Source of the DNA: Ruminococcus sp. Phil11
GTDB lineage: Bacteria > Bacillota > Clostridia > Oscillospirales > Ruminococcaceae
Length of the DNA stretch: 64,000 nucleotides
Assembly: GCA_001940925.1 (NCBI GenBank)
Contig: MSGZ01000022.1
Coordinates: forward strand, 19,689 to 83,688
Reading direction: 5' to 3'
Under the pieces are notes generated by a model. It was given only the letters and a program-made list of their open reading frames with translations. It searched no databases and was not told the origin of the DNA. The position numbers and the translations under genes were made by a program. This document shows positions 47,048 to 54,921 of this stretch, piece after piece (the first letter of the stretch is position 1; every line of letters begins with the position of its first letter).

Positions 47048-48661
47048 ATGAAAAAGATCATTACCTGTATCACAATGCTCAGTATGCTTCTCGCATCGGT
47101 CCCTGCTTCCGCACTGGAGGCGGCCGCAGCACCCGCAGTCATGACTGCCGCCGCAGAGCAGGAGAAAGCCCCCGCTGAACTGGTCGGCAGATGGTATCAT
47201 CAGACTGGCGACAAAAAGAACGGCTACGTCATGGTGGAGACCGACGGCACCTATTCGTATTTTGACTATGCCCAAAACACCGCTTACGGCGGAACCGTTA
47301 AAACGGAATATGACACGCACCCGGACGGCTCCAAGACCGTGCTGTACAGCTTTTATGACAACAGCGGCAAGTTCCTGTTCGGCTGCGTCAAGCCCGCTGC
47401 AAAGACCGATACGATCACGCTCGGGCAGGACGGCGCGGAAAAGCTTGTCAGAGATACCAAGAACTATGAGACCGCAAGCGTGAAGGATATCACCGGACGT
47501 TTCATCTATCAAACGCTGCAGAGCGGCGACACATACAAGCAGACCGGTTACGTCATGATCAACGAGGACGGCACGTATTCCTATGACGACAGTACCACGA
47601 ACATGGTCACCGGCGGCACCGTCAAAATTGAATACGAGGTCTATCCGGACGGCAGCACGAATGCATGGTACTGCTTCCTTGACAATGACGGGAAAAACCG
47701 GTTCAGCTGCGCAGCATCGGAAAACGGCAATGAATTTACGATCGGCAACGGCGGCATGGCAAAGCTGGTCAGAGATACGAAGAACTACGAGACCGCAAGC
47801 ATCAAGGATATCACCGGACGTTTCATCTATCAGACGCTGCAGAGCGGCGACACATATAAGCAGACCGGTTACGTCATCGTCAACGAGGACGGCACGTTTT
47901 CGTACAACGATGATACTGCGAACAAAGTCACCTTCGGTACGGTCAAGATCGGTTATGAGGTCTATCCGAACGGCAGCACGAATGCATGGTACGCCTTCAT
48001 TGACGGCGACGGGAAAGATCTGTTCAGCTGCCTTGAAACGAATGACAGCAATGTATTTATGATCGGCAACGGCGGCATGGCAAAGCTGGTCAGAGATACG
48101 AAGAATTACGAGACTGCAAGCATCCGGGATATCGCAGGCAGACTGGATTATCAGAAGCTCAGCGAAACGGCCGGACAGTTTGAGACCGTCAGCACCGTGA
48201 CCGTCTCCGAAAACGGCACCTACACCCTGAAGGATGCCGCAGGCAAGACCGCAGAAGGCACCGTCACGCTGAGCTACAACGTAAACCCGGACGGCAGCAC
48301 CGTTGCATGGTTCAGCTTCCTTGACAAGAGCGGAACCGCATGGTTCGGCTGCTATGATCCGAAGGACAGCGATGTGCTGACAAACGGCGGCTCGCAGGAG
48401 CGGATGATCCGTGCGGACATTACCGGTGATCTCACCGGCGACGGTGCGGTCAGCATTGACGATGCACAGCTTGCGCTGAAGGCTTATACCGAGAAGCTTT
48501 CCGGCAAGCCGCACGGTCTGACGGCTGCACAGTACAAAGCCGCGGACGTCAATCATGACGGTGACCTGTCGGTCGAGGACGTGCAGTACATCCTGATCTA
48601 CTACACCGAAAGGAGCGTTGCCGGCAAAAACATCACATGGGATGATCTGCTCAAAAAGTAA
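47048..48661 (+). CDS. Secreted protein with four DGTYxY modules and a C-terminal type I dockerin (regulon member)
   Basis: The 537-residue protein has a signal peptide (MKKIITCITMLSMLLASVPASA) and no lipobox. Four copies of the shared module follow (about residues 45-450), each with a Gly-x-(W/F)-x-Y opening, NEDGTYSY-like and PDGST motifs and a G-N-G-G-M-A-K-L-V-R end. The C-terminus is a clear dockerin: TGDGAVSIDDAQLALKAYTE and NHDGDLSVEDVQYILIYYTE. It should be secreted and docked to a cohesin, bringing the module to the cell surface. GGAGG precedes the ATG at 8 nt. Confidence 0.8.
   Translation: MKKIITCITMLSMLLASVPASALEAAAAPAVMTAAAEQEKAPAELVGRWYHQTGDKKNGYVMVETDGTYSYFDYAQNTAYGGTVKTEYDTHPDGSKTVLYSFYDNSGKFLFGCVKPAAKTDTITLGQDGAEKLVRDTKNYETASVKDITGRFIYQTLQSGDTYKQTGYVMINEDGTYSYDDSTTNMVTGGTVKIEYEVYPDGSTNAWYCFLDNDGKNRFSCAASENGNEFTIGNGGMAKLVRDTKNYETASIKDITGRFIYQTLQSGDTYKQTGYVIVNEDGTFSYNDDTANKVTFGTVKIGYEVYPNGSTNAWYAFIDGDGKDLFSCLETNDSNVFMIGNGGMAKLVRDTKNYETASIRDIAGRLDYQKLSETAGQFETVSTVTVSENGTYTLKDAAGKTAEGTVTLSYNVNPDGSTVAWFSFLDKSGTAWFGCYDPKDSDVLTNGGSQERMIRADITGDLTGDGAVSIDDAQLALKAYTEKLSGKPHGLTAAQYKAADVNHDGDLSVEDVQYILIYYTERSVAGKNITWDDLLKK
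47447..48140 (+). repeat. 321-bp tandem repeat within the dockerin-bearing gene
   Basis: Units starting GTCAGAGATAC at 47447, 47768 and 48089 are exactly 321 bp (107 codons) apart. The first two are nearly identical over long stretches, which points to recent module duplication. Confidence 0.85.
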
Positions 48662-48790
48662 TCAGACTTCTGCGGCAAACGGCCGGTTACCCACAGATCG
48701 GCAGGCCGCCGCAGTGAGCCGAATCATGATCGCATCAAAAGCAGCTCCCGCCAAGCTGGGATGATACAACTGATCGCATTTCCATTCAGC

Positions 48791-48830
48791 AAAAGAGGCG
48801 TTTGCCGGCAACGGCAGACGCCTCTTTTTT
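48791..48830. terminator. Bidirectional terminator
   Basis: AGAGGCGT/ACGCCTCT stem with an inner TGCC/GGCA, T-run on the plus strand and A-run before it, between convergent genes. Confidence 0.75.
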
Positions 48831-48856
48831 GATAACGGAAAAATTGCGGAAAATGC

Positions 48857-49450
48857 TTATTTCCGCCGGATATCCTGATACAGCAGGCCGCATTTTGTGC
48901 AGTACCACACAAGCCGTCCGGCGCGGCAGAGCGGCATCCGGAACTGCATGTTCCATTCGGGATACTGCTTGAACAGCATGACGGTGCTGTCATTGATATA
49001 CGCGGCAACGGAAATATAATGCTCCTTCGTCATCGGGTGGTCGGCGGTGACATACCATTCCCCGTCGATCTCCTCCAGCTGCAGCCGTTCGTCCTCCGGG
49101 GCAGGCTGCGGATTTTCCGGCGTCAGCGTTTTGCCGCAGCAGGTAACGGCCGCCTCCGAGGTCGCCGTGATGATATTGCCGCATTCTCTGCATACATAAA
49201 ATCTGATCTTTTTCATATCGCCTTTCTCGCTTTCGTTTTTCCGGATCGAGCCGGAGAGCAGCGTCTGCATGTCCGTTCCGAGCATCTCCGCCAGCACGGG
49301 CAGCAGAGAGATATCCGGACTGCCGTTGCCGCATTCCCATTTGGAGACAGCCTTGTCGCTGACGCAGAGCTGTTCGGCCAGCTGCTTTTGTGTCAGGCCG
49401 CTGCGCATCCGGAGCTCCCGGATCAGCGCGCCGGTTCTGGTCTGATCCAT
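48857..49450 (-). CDS. XRE-family regulator with desulfoferrodoxin-like C-terminal domain
   Basis: The 197-residue protein has an N-terminal helix-turn-helix (IRELRMRSGLTQKQLAEQLCVSDKAVSKWECGNGSPDI). A Cys motif follows (FYVCRECGNIITAT...TCCGKTL), resembling the rubredoxin-like iron site of desulfoferrodoxin. The C-terminal part (DHPMTKEHYISVAAYIN...LFKQYPEWNMQFRMP...LVWYCTKCGLLYQ) resembles the superoxide-reductase domain. It may sense iron, oxygen or superoxide; this is inference. GAGGTGA precedes the ATG. Confidence 0.8.
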   Translation of the reverse strand: MDQTRTGALIRELRMRSGLTQKQLAEQLCVSDKAVSKWECGNGSPDISLLPVLAEMLGTDMQTLLSGSIRKNESEKGDMKKIRFYVCRECGNIITATSEAAVTCCGKTLTPENPQPAPEDERLQLEEIDGEWYVTADHPMTKEHYISVAAYINDSTVMLFKQYPEWNMQFRMPLCRAGRLVWYCTKCGLLYQDIRRK

Positions 49451-49482
49451 GCGATCACCTCACTCAAATATCTTGTATGTTC

Positions 49483-49511
49483 ATTGTAGCAGAACCGCAC
49501 GGAATTGTCAA
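49483..49511 (-). promoter_or_regulatory. Promoter of the XRE gene
   Basis: On the minus strand TTGACA, 17 bp, TACAAT. Confidence 0.8.
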
Positions 49512-49541
49512 TCTACGCTCCGTAGACTGTGTCCCGCTGCA

Positions 49542-49592
49542 AGAAAAAACCTGTTTCCCCGGTCGGTCTGACCGCGGGAAACAGGTTTTCTG
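49542..49592 (-). terminator. Terminator of the ferredoxin/PNPOx-like gene
   Basis: CCTGTTTCCC/GGGAAACAGG stem followed on the minus strand by TTTTTTC. Confidence 0.85.
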
Positions 49593-49594
49593 CG

Positions 49595-50209
49595 TTATTG
49601 CTGTTCGATCGCGCCGACCGGGCAGGTATCTGCGCAGCATCCGCAGTGCAGACATTCCTCCTGTGCGATCTCCGCCTTGTCCCCGACCGTGATGCAGCCC
49701 TGCGGACATGCATCCGCGCAGGCACCGCAGCCGATGCAGGCATCCGTCACAAGGTATCCGCCCGCCTGCGGCTCCGCAGCAGGTTCCGCTGCGCCGCATG
49801 TGAAGCTGCCGCGCTCCTTGCCGGAAAGTGCCTTCCATTCGCCGCTGTCCGCTTTCATACAGAGCACGGAAACGGCCTTTTTGTCCGGGTATTTCTCTGC
49901 GAGATACTTCTGCGCCGCGAAGAACTGCGGCAGAAGCTCCGCACCGGCCTCGCTGAGCTTGCCGTATACGGTCACGGCGGTGCCGTTTGCGGGATCCTCG
50001 CTCTTTACGCCCGAGCACACAGCGTCAGTGCTGCTTTTCAGGCATTTGCAGAGTGCCCCGTCCTTTTCCGTGAGGAAATACAGTCCGGTTTCGTCTGCGA
50101 ACACTGCATCCGCGATGCAGCTGACCGGCAGGCCGTCCCCGTTTACGGCTGCCAGCGCGGTAACATGAATCTGCGTGACAAGCAATTCAAAGCATTCTTT
50201 TGCTGTCAT
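49595..50209 (-). CDS. PNPOx-like flavin-binding domain fused to a 2[4Fe-4S] ferredoxin domain
   Basis: The 204-residue protein has an N-terminal split-barrel domain of the pyridoxamine-phosphate-oxidase type (about residues 1-125: VTALAAVNGDGLPVSCIADAVF, LYFLTEKDGALCKCL). A C-terminal ferredoxin domain has two cluster motifs, CIGCGACADACPQGC and CLHCGCCADTCPVGA. Probably a cytoplasmic flavin/Fe-S electron-transfer protein; the partner is unknown. GGAGGTGA precedes the ATG. Confidence 0.88.
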   Translation of the reverse strand: MTAKECFELLVTQIHVTALAAVNGDGLPVSCIADAVFADETGLYFLTEKDGALCKCLKSSTDAVCSGVKSEDPANGTAVTVYGKLSEAGAELLPQFFAAQKYLAEKYPDKKAVSVLCMKADSGEWKALSGKERGSFTCGAAEPAAEPQAGGYLVTDACIGCGACADACPQGCITVGDKAEIAQEECLHCGCCADTCPVGAIEQQ

Positions 50210-50227
50210 AGGATCACCTCCGCTATC

Positions 50228-50256
50228 AGTATAGCATATCGGGGCTGAAATTGCAA
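50228..50256 (-). promoter_or_regulatory. Promoter of the ferredoxin/PNPOx-like gene
   Basis: On the minus strand TTGCAA, 17 bp, TATACT. Confidence 0.75.
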
Positions 50257-50360
50257 TGATTTCAAAAAATAAATAAAAGCGGATGGCTGCTTCTGCCGTG
50301 AGGCGCGTGATTCAGGCAGAAGAAAACGACGGTCTTTCAGACAAAAACAGAATCCGAAAG

Positions 50361-50483
50361 GCGGCATTTTGTCGCGGACGAACGGCGGCAGTTCGTCGCG
50401 GGGGCGGCAGTTCGTCGCGAAAAACGGGATTTCGTCGCCGTATACGGGATTTCATCCTCAAAAAGCGGGATTTCGTCCGATTA
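50361..50483. repeat. Direct-repeat array, six units of about 20 bp
   Basis: Units begin at about 50361, 50384, 50404, 50425, 50445 and 50466. Each has a CGG(C/G)A(G/T)TT(C/T)(G/A)TC core (e.g. CGGCAGTTCGTCGCG twice, CGGGATTTCGTC twice) and a variable 5-8 bp tail. The array ends 3 bp before a promoter. Confidence 0.75.
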
Positions 50484-50485
50484 TA

Positions 50486-50514
50486 TTGCTATCTCGGCAA
50501 GATTGTGCTATAAT
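50486..50514 (+). promoter_or_regulatory. Promoter after the repeat array
   Basis: TTGCTA, 17 bp, TATAAT. No ORF follows; the A/T-rich stretch to about 50660 may be a small RNA ending near CCCGGAACGGGG and TTTTTT (50631-50658). Confidence 0.55.
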
Positions 50515-50730
50515 ATAAACATGCACACCAGTATGCAATATGATAAATCTGAAACCGAAATGATGTGCAAAAATATTGCACCGTTTTTGTTAATCTTGGC
50601 AAGCAATTTTATCTCAAAAAGAATGCTGTTCCCGGAACGGGGCGGCGGTATCTTTTTTACCATATTTTGATTTCGCAGGGTGCGAAAAATTGAAAACATC
50701 TCCGAAAGAACGCAAAATGCTCATAAGCGA

Positions 50731-50759
50731 TTGACAAACAGATACGAAGATGTTATAAT
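50731..50759 (+). promoter_or_regulatory. Promoter of the M4 metallopeptidase gene
   Basis: TTGACA, 17 bp, TATAAT, a perfect consensus, with a leader of about 335 nt. Confidence 0.85.
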
Positions 50760-50765
50760 TTAGCT

Positions 50766-51100
50766 ACTGCAATATCATTCCAATATATGCAGAAATCCAG
50801 AAGTAGAGAGGAGGGTATCCGGTGATTCCGGCGACGGCGGCATCACCCGGCATTTACCGTGTGGGGCACGGAGGGAGATAGCAATATTTTACCTTGTCGG
50901 AACGAAGCCGCAAAAGCTGTCTGAAAGGAGGAAACGGGAAGGGAAAACGTAAAATCTCGGCGCATCATGTTCCTGCCGGGCTTACAGGCTCCCCTGCCGG
51001 ATCTGCGGCCGAAATGCGCTTTCTGAAAAAAGCAGGAGCAAACTGTAAAAACACAGGAACACCAAACAACACACCATTTTTATTTTTAAGGAGAAGAACG
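50766..51100 (+). promoter_or_regulatory. Long structured leader of the M4 peptidase gene
   Basis: The leader contains a CCGGTGAT/ATCACCCGG hairpin (about 50820-50861) and a larger stem closed by GCGCAT/ATGCGC around CCGGG...CCTGCCGG. It also has a possible 19-codon leader ORF (GTG 50822 to TAG 50881, preceded by AGGAGGG, peptide MIPATAASPGIYRVGHGGR). No known riboswitch class is recognised. Confidence 0.4.
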
Positions 51101-54100
51101 ATGACACGGAATCATTCTATCAAGAGATTTTTGTCCGGTACGATCGGTGCAGTGATGTTTCTTTCTGCACTGCCGGCAATCGCAGCAAACGCAGCAGTCG
51201 GAACAACGGTTCTGACCTACGATGATTACGAAGTAAGCTATGCAGTTACAGACGAGTGGAACGGCGGCCAGAACGTCCTCATCACCGTGACGAACCTCGG
51301 CGATGAATCCCTCTACAACTGGGCATTCAAGTATGATGCGGGCGGCAGCATCGAAGGTCTTTACAATGCGGTCGTTTTTGAGAACGAGGATACGGATTAT
51401 ATCGTCAAGAACAACGGCTGGAACTTCGAGCTTGCACCGCAGCGCAGCGTCAGCTTCGGCTATACCATGCGCGGCGAGGAATTCTCTGTCCCGACCGATT
51501 TTGAGCTCCGCTCCGAGCGTGTCGATGTGGCTGAGGGCTATGAAGTAGAGGTTACATATGATGATGTCTGGCAGGACGGCGCACGCGGCCAGATCACTGT
51601 GACCAATACCACCGAGCAGCCGCTGGAAGCATGGAAGCTCGGTTTTGATACCAATTTCCAGCTTGAGTATGTCTGGAACGGAAGAATTGTCGATAACGAC
51701 GAGAACCACTACGTTGCAGCAAGTGAAGCGTGGACGCAGTACCTCGCACCGGGTCAGTCCAAGTCGATCGGCTTTGTCGGCTCCTTCGAGCCGGGCACTG
51801 AGCCGGAGTTCTCCAACTACGAGCTCAGCCAGGTGAGAATCAAGGGTCTGCATGAGACCGGCGACCCGATCAACGAAATTGATATGGACACGGACAACAT
51901 CGACCTCGGTTATATCGAGAACCTGATCAATGCAGGCCTCATCACCGTGAACTTCGATCACAACAGCCGCCTCCGTGCACTGGACGGCAAGTTCACCAAC
52001 AAGAAGCTTGAGACCGCTGAGGATGCTGCCCATATCCTGAACTGCGCACACACGCTGTTCAGCGATACCTTCCATGCAGACGCTGAAGATATCGTGATCT
52101 CCACCGACGGAGACGAAACCTTCTTCAAATACATCATGAAGGTGAACGGCGTTCCGGTTCTGGGCAGTCAGATCATCCTCTCTGCAAGAGACGGTGTCTC
52201 CACCGGCATGTCCAGCTCCTACAATAAGCTGGCTGAAACCGCAAACACGGCACCTTCCATCACCAGCGATGCTGCTGTGGACGCTGTCCTCGCAGACATT
52301 TTTGCCGAGTATCCGTCCCGCTTCAACGCAGTTGTCCGCAAATCCGGTCTGACCGAGGCAGAGGTCACTGAAATCTTCAAGAACTCCTTTGAGGTGACAC
52401 CGGAGCTTGTGATCTTCCCGATGGACAGCAAAACGCTGACGCTGACCTGGAAGATCAAGATCGTCAACAACAATGTGAAGACTGCTGATACTGTCATTGA
52501 TTACAACGATGTGAACGATTACTCCAAGTATCTGTTCAGCTTCATCAACCGCGAGTACAACCTCTATGCAGACGGCGTAAATGCCGGCACGATCTATTCG
52601 CATACCGGCAGCGGCAATTCGCTCTGGAACAATACGACCGGAAACGGCATTGACCTTGCAAACAATGTCAGAAACTTCGGCGCACAGAGCGGAACCGGCT
52701 CGGATTCCGGTTACCGGATGCGTGACGATGTCCGCAACATCGAGACCTACAAGACCGATCTTGAGGTTATCGAGCTGAGTGATGATCCGGCGGATTCGTT
52801 TGTAACGCCTTATATTCCCGGCACCATGTTTACGTCCGGCAACGGTACGTTCACCGATGCACACGGTGTCTCCGCACATGCAAACATGAGTGATATCTAT
52901 GATTACTACAAGAATGTGCTCGGCAGAGATTCCTATGACGGCCATCACGCGAAAATCGTGATCTCCACCGGCTACAGAGAAGAAGTTGATCCGTATATCA
53001 ATGCGTTCTGGAGCCCTTCCGACCAGCAGTTTGTGTTCGGCGATGCGGGCAGTTCCATTCAGTTTGAGAACGCAGTCGATGTCATGGCGCATGAGTTCCA
53101 GCACGCTGTGACGGGCGATATCGCAAACCTGACCTACTGGGGTGAATCCGGTGCGCTGAATGAAGCATACTCCGATATCTTCGGTACGCTGGTCGAAGGC
53201 AAGGCTTACACCGATCCCGGTTTTGCAAACATGGGTGAGGACTGCGGCCTGATCGTCAGAAATCTTGCCGATCCGGAGAGCATCATTGAGGATGACGGCC
53301 ACACCTACAGCGCAGACCACTACAGTGATCTGAACGATCCGTGGTTCCGGAGCATTGCACCGTATGACAGAGGCGGCGTGCATATCTTCAGCACCATTTT
53401 CGGCCGCGCAGCATACCTGATGATGACGGATGAGGCGAATGCTTCGATCACCCCCGAACAGTGGGCAGAGGTGTTCTACAAGTCTCTGCGTTATGTCACC
53501 TCCGACGCTGAATTCCTCGATGGACGCTATGCAGTTGTCAGAGCAGCAAAAGAACTCGGCTTCACCAGCCTGCAGCAGGAAGCAATCAAGAATGCATTTG
53601 ACACCGTCGGCATTTGTGAGCCGTACAGCCTGAGAATCGTTCTCAGATGGGGTAAAACAACAGTGCCGGATCTGGACTCCCACCTCGTCGGCCCGAGAGT
53701 TACCGGCAACGGCAACTTCCACACCTACTACATCGACAAGAGCTACTATGTGGATGATACCTACAACTCTGTTCTGAATGCAGATTTTGCAGCAGAGCTG
53801 GATTATGACGATACCGATTACGAAGGCCCGGAGATCACCACGATCCACAACTTCTCTGTCGGTGATTACTACTTCTATGTCCACGATTACACCAACCGCG
53901 CCAGCACCACCTCTACCGAAATGTCTACATCCGAAGTTACCGTTTCTGTCTTCCAGGGTTCCTCTGATATCCCTGTTTACCAGGCAGACGGCACACCGGC
54001 AGTCTTTACGATTGATGAGATGCAGGTCGGTACCCTGTGGAAGGTCTTTAAGATCAGCGTTGCTTCCAACGGTCATGCAGTGATCACACCGGAAGGCGCG

Positions 54101-54139
54101 ATCACGCTCCACAGTGTTCCGTCTACGGTCGGCGCATAA
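51101..54139 (+). CDS. Secreted M4-family metallopeptidase with two CBM2-like modules and a DUF2135-like C-terminus
   Basis: The 1012-residue protein has a signal peptide (cleavage near ANA-AV). Two tandem CBM2-like modules span about residues 30-240 (YEVSYAVTDEWNGGQNVLITVTN; YEVEVTYDDVWQDGARGQITV). An FTP-like propeptide region follows, then the thermolysin-type catalytic domain with HEFQH at 664-668 and the third zinc ligand E688 in GALNEAYSD; the 24-residue spacing matches thermolysin. The C-terminal domain (LRWGKTTVPDLDSHLVGP...FHTYYID) resembles DUF2135. AAGGAG precedes the ATG at 51101; the frame is open upstream, but the signal peptide fixes the start. Confidence 0.88.
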   Translation: MTRNHSIKRFLSGTIGAVMFLSALPAIAANAAVGTTVLTYDDYEVSYAVTDEWNGGQNVLITVTNLGDESLYNWAFKYDAGGSIEGLYNAVVFENEDTDYIVKNNGWNFELAPQRSVSFGYTMRGEEFSVPTDFELRSERVDVAEGYEVEVTYDDVWQDGARGQITVTNTTEQPLEAWKLGFDTNFQLEYVWNGRIVDNDENHYVAASEAWTQYLAPGQSKSIGFVGSFEPGTEPEFSNYELSQVRIKGLHETGDPINEIDMDTDNIDLGYIENLINAGLITVNFDHNSRLRALDGKFTNKKLETAEDAAHILNCAHTLFSDTFHADAEDIVISTDGDETFFKYIMKVNGVPVLGSQIILSARDGVSTGMSSSYNKLAETANTAPSITSDAAVDAVLADIFAEYPSRFNAVVRKSGLTEAEVTEIFKNSFEVTPELVIFPMDSKTLTLTWKIKIVNNNVKTADTVIDYNDVNDYSKYLFSFINREYNLYADGVNAGTIYSHTGSGNSLWNNTTGNGIDLANNVRNFGAQSGTGSDSGYRMRDDVRNIETYKTDLEVIELSDDPADSFVTPYIPGTMFTSGNGTFTDAHGVSAHANMSDIYDYYKNVLGRDSYDGHHAKIVISTGYREEVDPYINAFWSPSDQQFVFGDAGSSIQFENAVDVMAHEFQHAVTGDIANLTYWGESGALNEAYSDIFGTLVEGKAYTDPGFANMGEDCGLIVRNLADPESIIEDDGHTYSADHYSDLNDPWFRSIAPYDRGGVHIFSTIFGRAAYLMMTDEANASITPEQWAEVFYKSLRYVTSDAEFLDGRYAVVRAAKELGFTSLQQEAIKNAFDTVGICEPYSLRIVLRWGKTTVPDLDSHLVGPRVTGNGNFHTYYIDKSYYVDDTYNSVLNADFAAELDYDDTDYEGPEITTIHNFSVGDYYFYVHDYTNRASTTSTEMSTSEVTVSVFQGSSDIPVYQADGTPAVFTIDEMQVGTLWKVFKISVASNGHAVITPEGAITLHSVPSTVGA

Positions 54140-54190
54140 TCAGGGGCGCATGTTTTCCTGATTTTTCCTTCGCGATTTACAGTATAACGG

Positions 54191-54226
54191 CAGGGCAGAG
54201 GGCTTCGGCTCTCTGCCCTGTTTTGA
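54191..54226 (+). terminator. Terminator of the M4 peptidase gene
   Basis: CAGGGCAGAG/CTCTGCCCTG stem around a TTCG-type loop, followed by TTTTG. Confidence 0.85.
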
Positions 54227-54240
54227 TCGGCGTTATGCCG

Positions 54241-54269
54241 TTGACTTTTCAGTGCTGCGGAAGTATAAT
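54241..54269 (+). promoter_or_regulatory. ogt promoter
   Basis: TTGACT, 17 bp, TATAAT. Confidence 0.75.
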
Positions 54270-54312
54270 GGTATCAGAAAGCCGCAGGACAGAATGAAAA
54301 GGTCGTGAACCC

Positions 54313-54816
54313 ATGATGTTTTACACGTTTCGGTACCGCTCTCCGCTCGGCAGCATCATCCTCGCAGGTGACGGCGAAGCACTCACCGGATTATGGTTCG
54401 ACGGGCAGAAATATGTTCCCCGCAGAATCATATCTGAAAGCACAGAGGCAGAGCTGCCGGTTTTCACGCAGACCGTCAAATGGCTCGATATCTATTTCAG
54501 CGGTATCGCGCCCGATTTCACGCTGCCGATCCGCCTGAACACAACGCCGTTCCGCAGGGCTGTTTATGAGATCCTGCTGACGATCCAGTTCGGGCAGACC
54601 ATGACCTACGGCGGGATCGCAGATATCATCGCGGAGCAGAAAGGCATTGCGCGGATGTCGGCGCAGGCGGTCGGCGGTGCAGTCGGGCATAATCCGATTG
54701 CAATCATCATCCCCTGCCACAGAGTCCTCGGCGCAGACGGCAGCCTGACCGGATATGCCGGCGGGCCTGACCGGAAGGCGGCACTGCTGCGGCTGGAACA
54801 GTCCGGCACAATATAA
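54313..54816 (+). CDS. ogt: Methylated-DNA-protein-cysteine S-methyltransferase
   Basis: A suicide DNA-repair protein that takes the methyl group from O6-methylguanine onto its active-site cysteine, C135 in IIIPCHRVLG. At 167 residues it has both the N-terminal ribonuclease-H-like domain and the HTH/active-site domain (TMTYGGIADIIAEQKG). It is a single gene behind its own promoter and convergent with the sirtuin gene. Confidence 0.93.
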   Translation: MMFYTFRYRSPLGSIILAGDGEALTGLWFDGQKYVPRRIISESTEAELPVFTQTVKWLDIYFSGIAPDFTLPIRLNTTPFRRAVYEILLTIQFGQTMTYGGIADIIAEQKGIARMSAQAVGGAVGHNPIAIIIPCHRVLGADGSLTGYAGGPDRKAALLRLEQSGTI

Positions 54817-54921
54817 GCAGAAAACCGCAGACACCTCAACTATTGAGCTCTGCAGTGAAATTGCTCACAAAATTAGGAAACGTTGATTTTCCTGATGTTT
54901 TACAGAATTGACGGTATAAAA

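Noticed and set aside
50361..50483. Possible CRISPR array
   Set aside because: Units are only about 20 bp with 5-8 bp variable tails, repeats are degenerate, and no cas gene is present.
50508..50699. 63-codon minus-strand frame
   Set aside because: No ribosome binding site, and it lies over a promoter and A/T-rich leader-like sequence.
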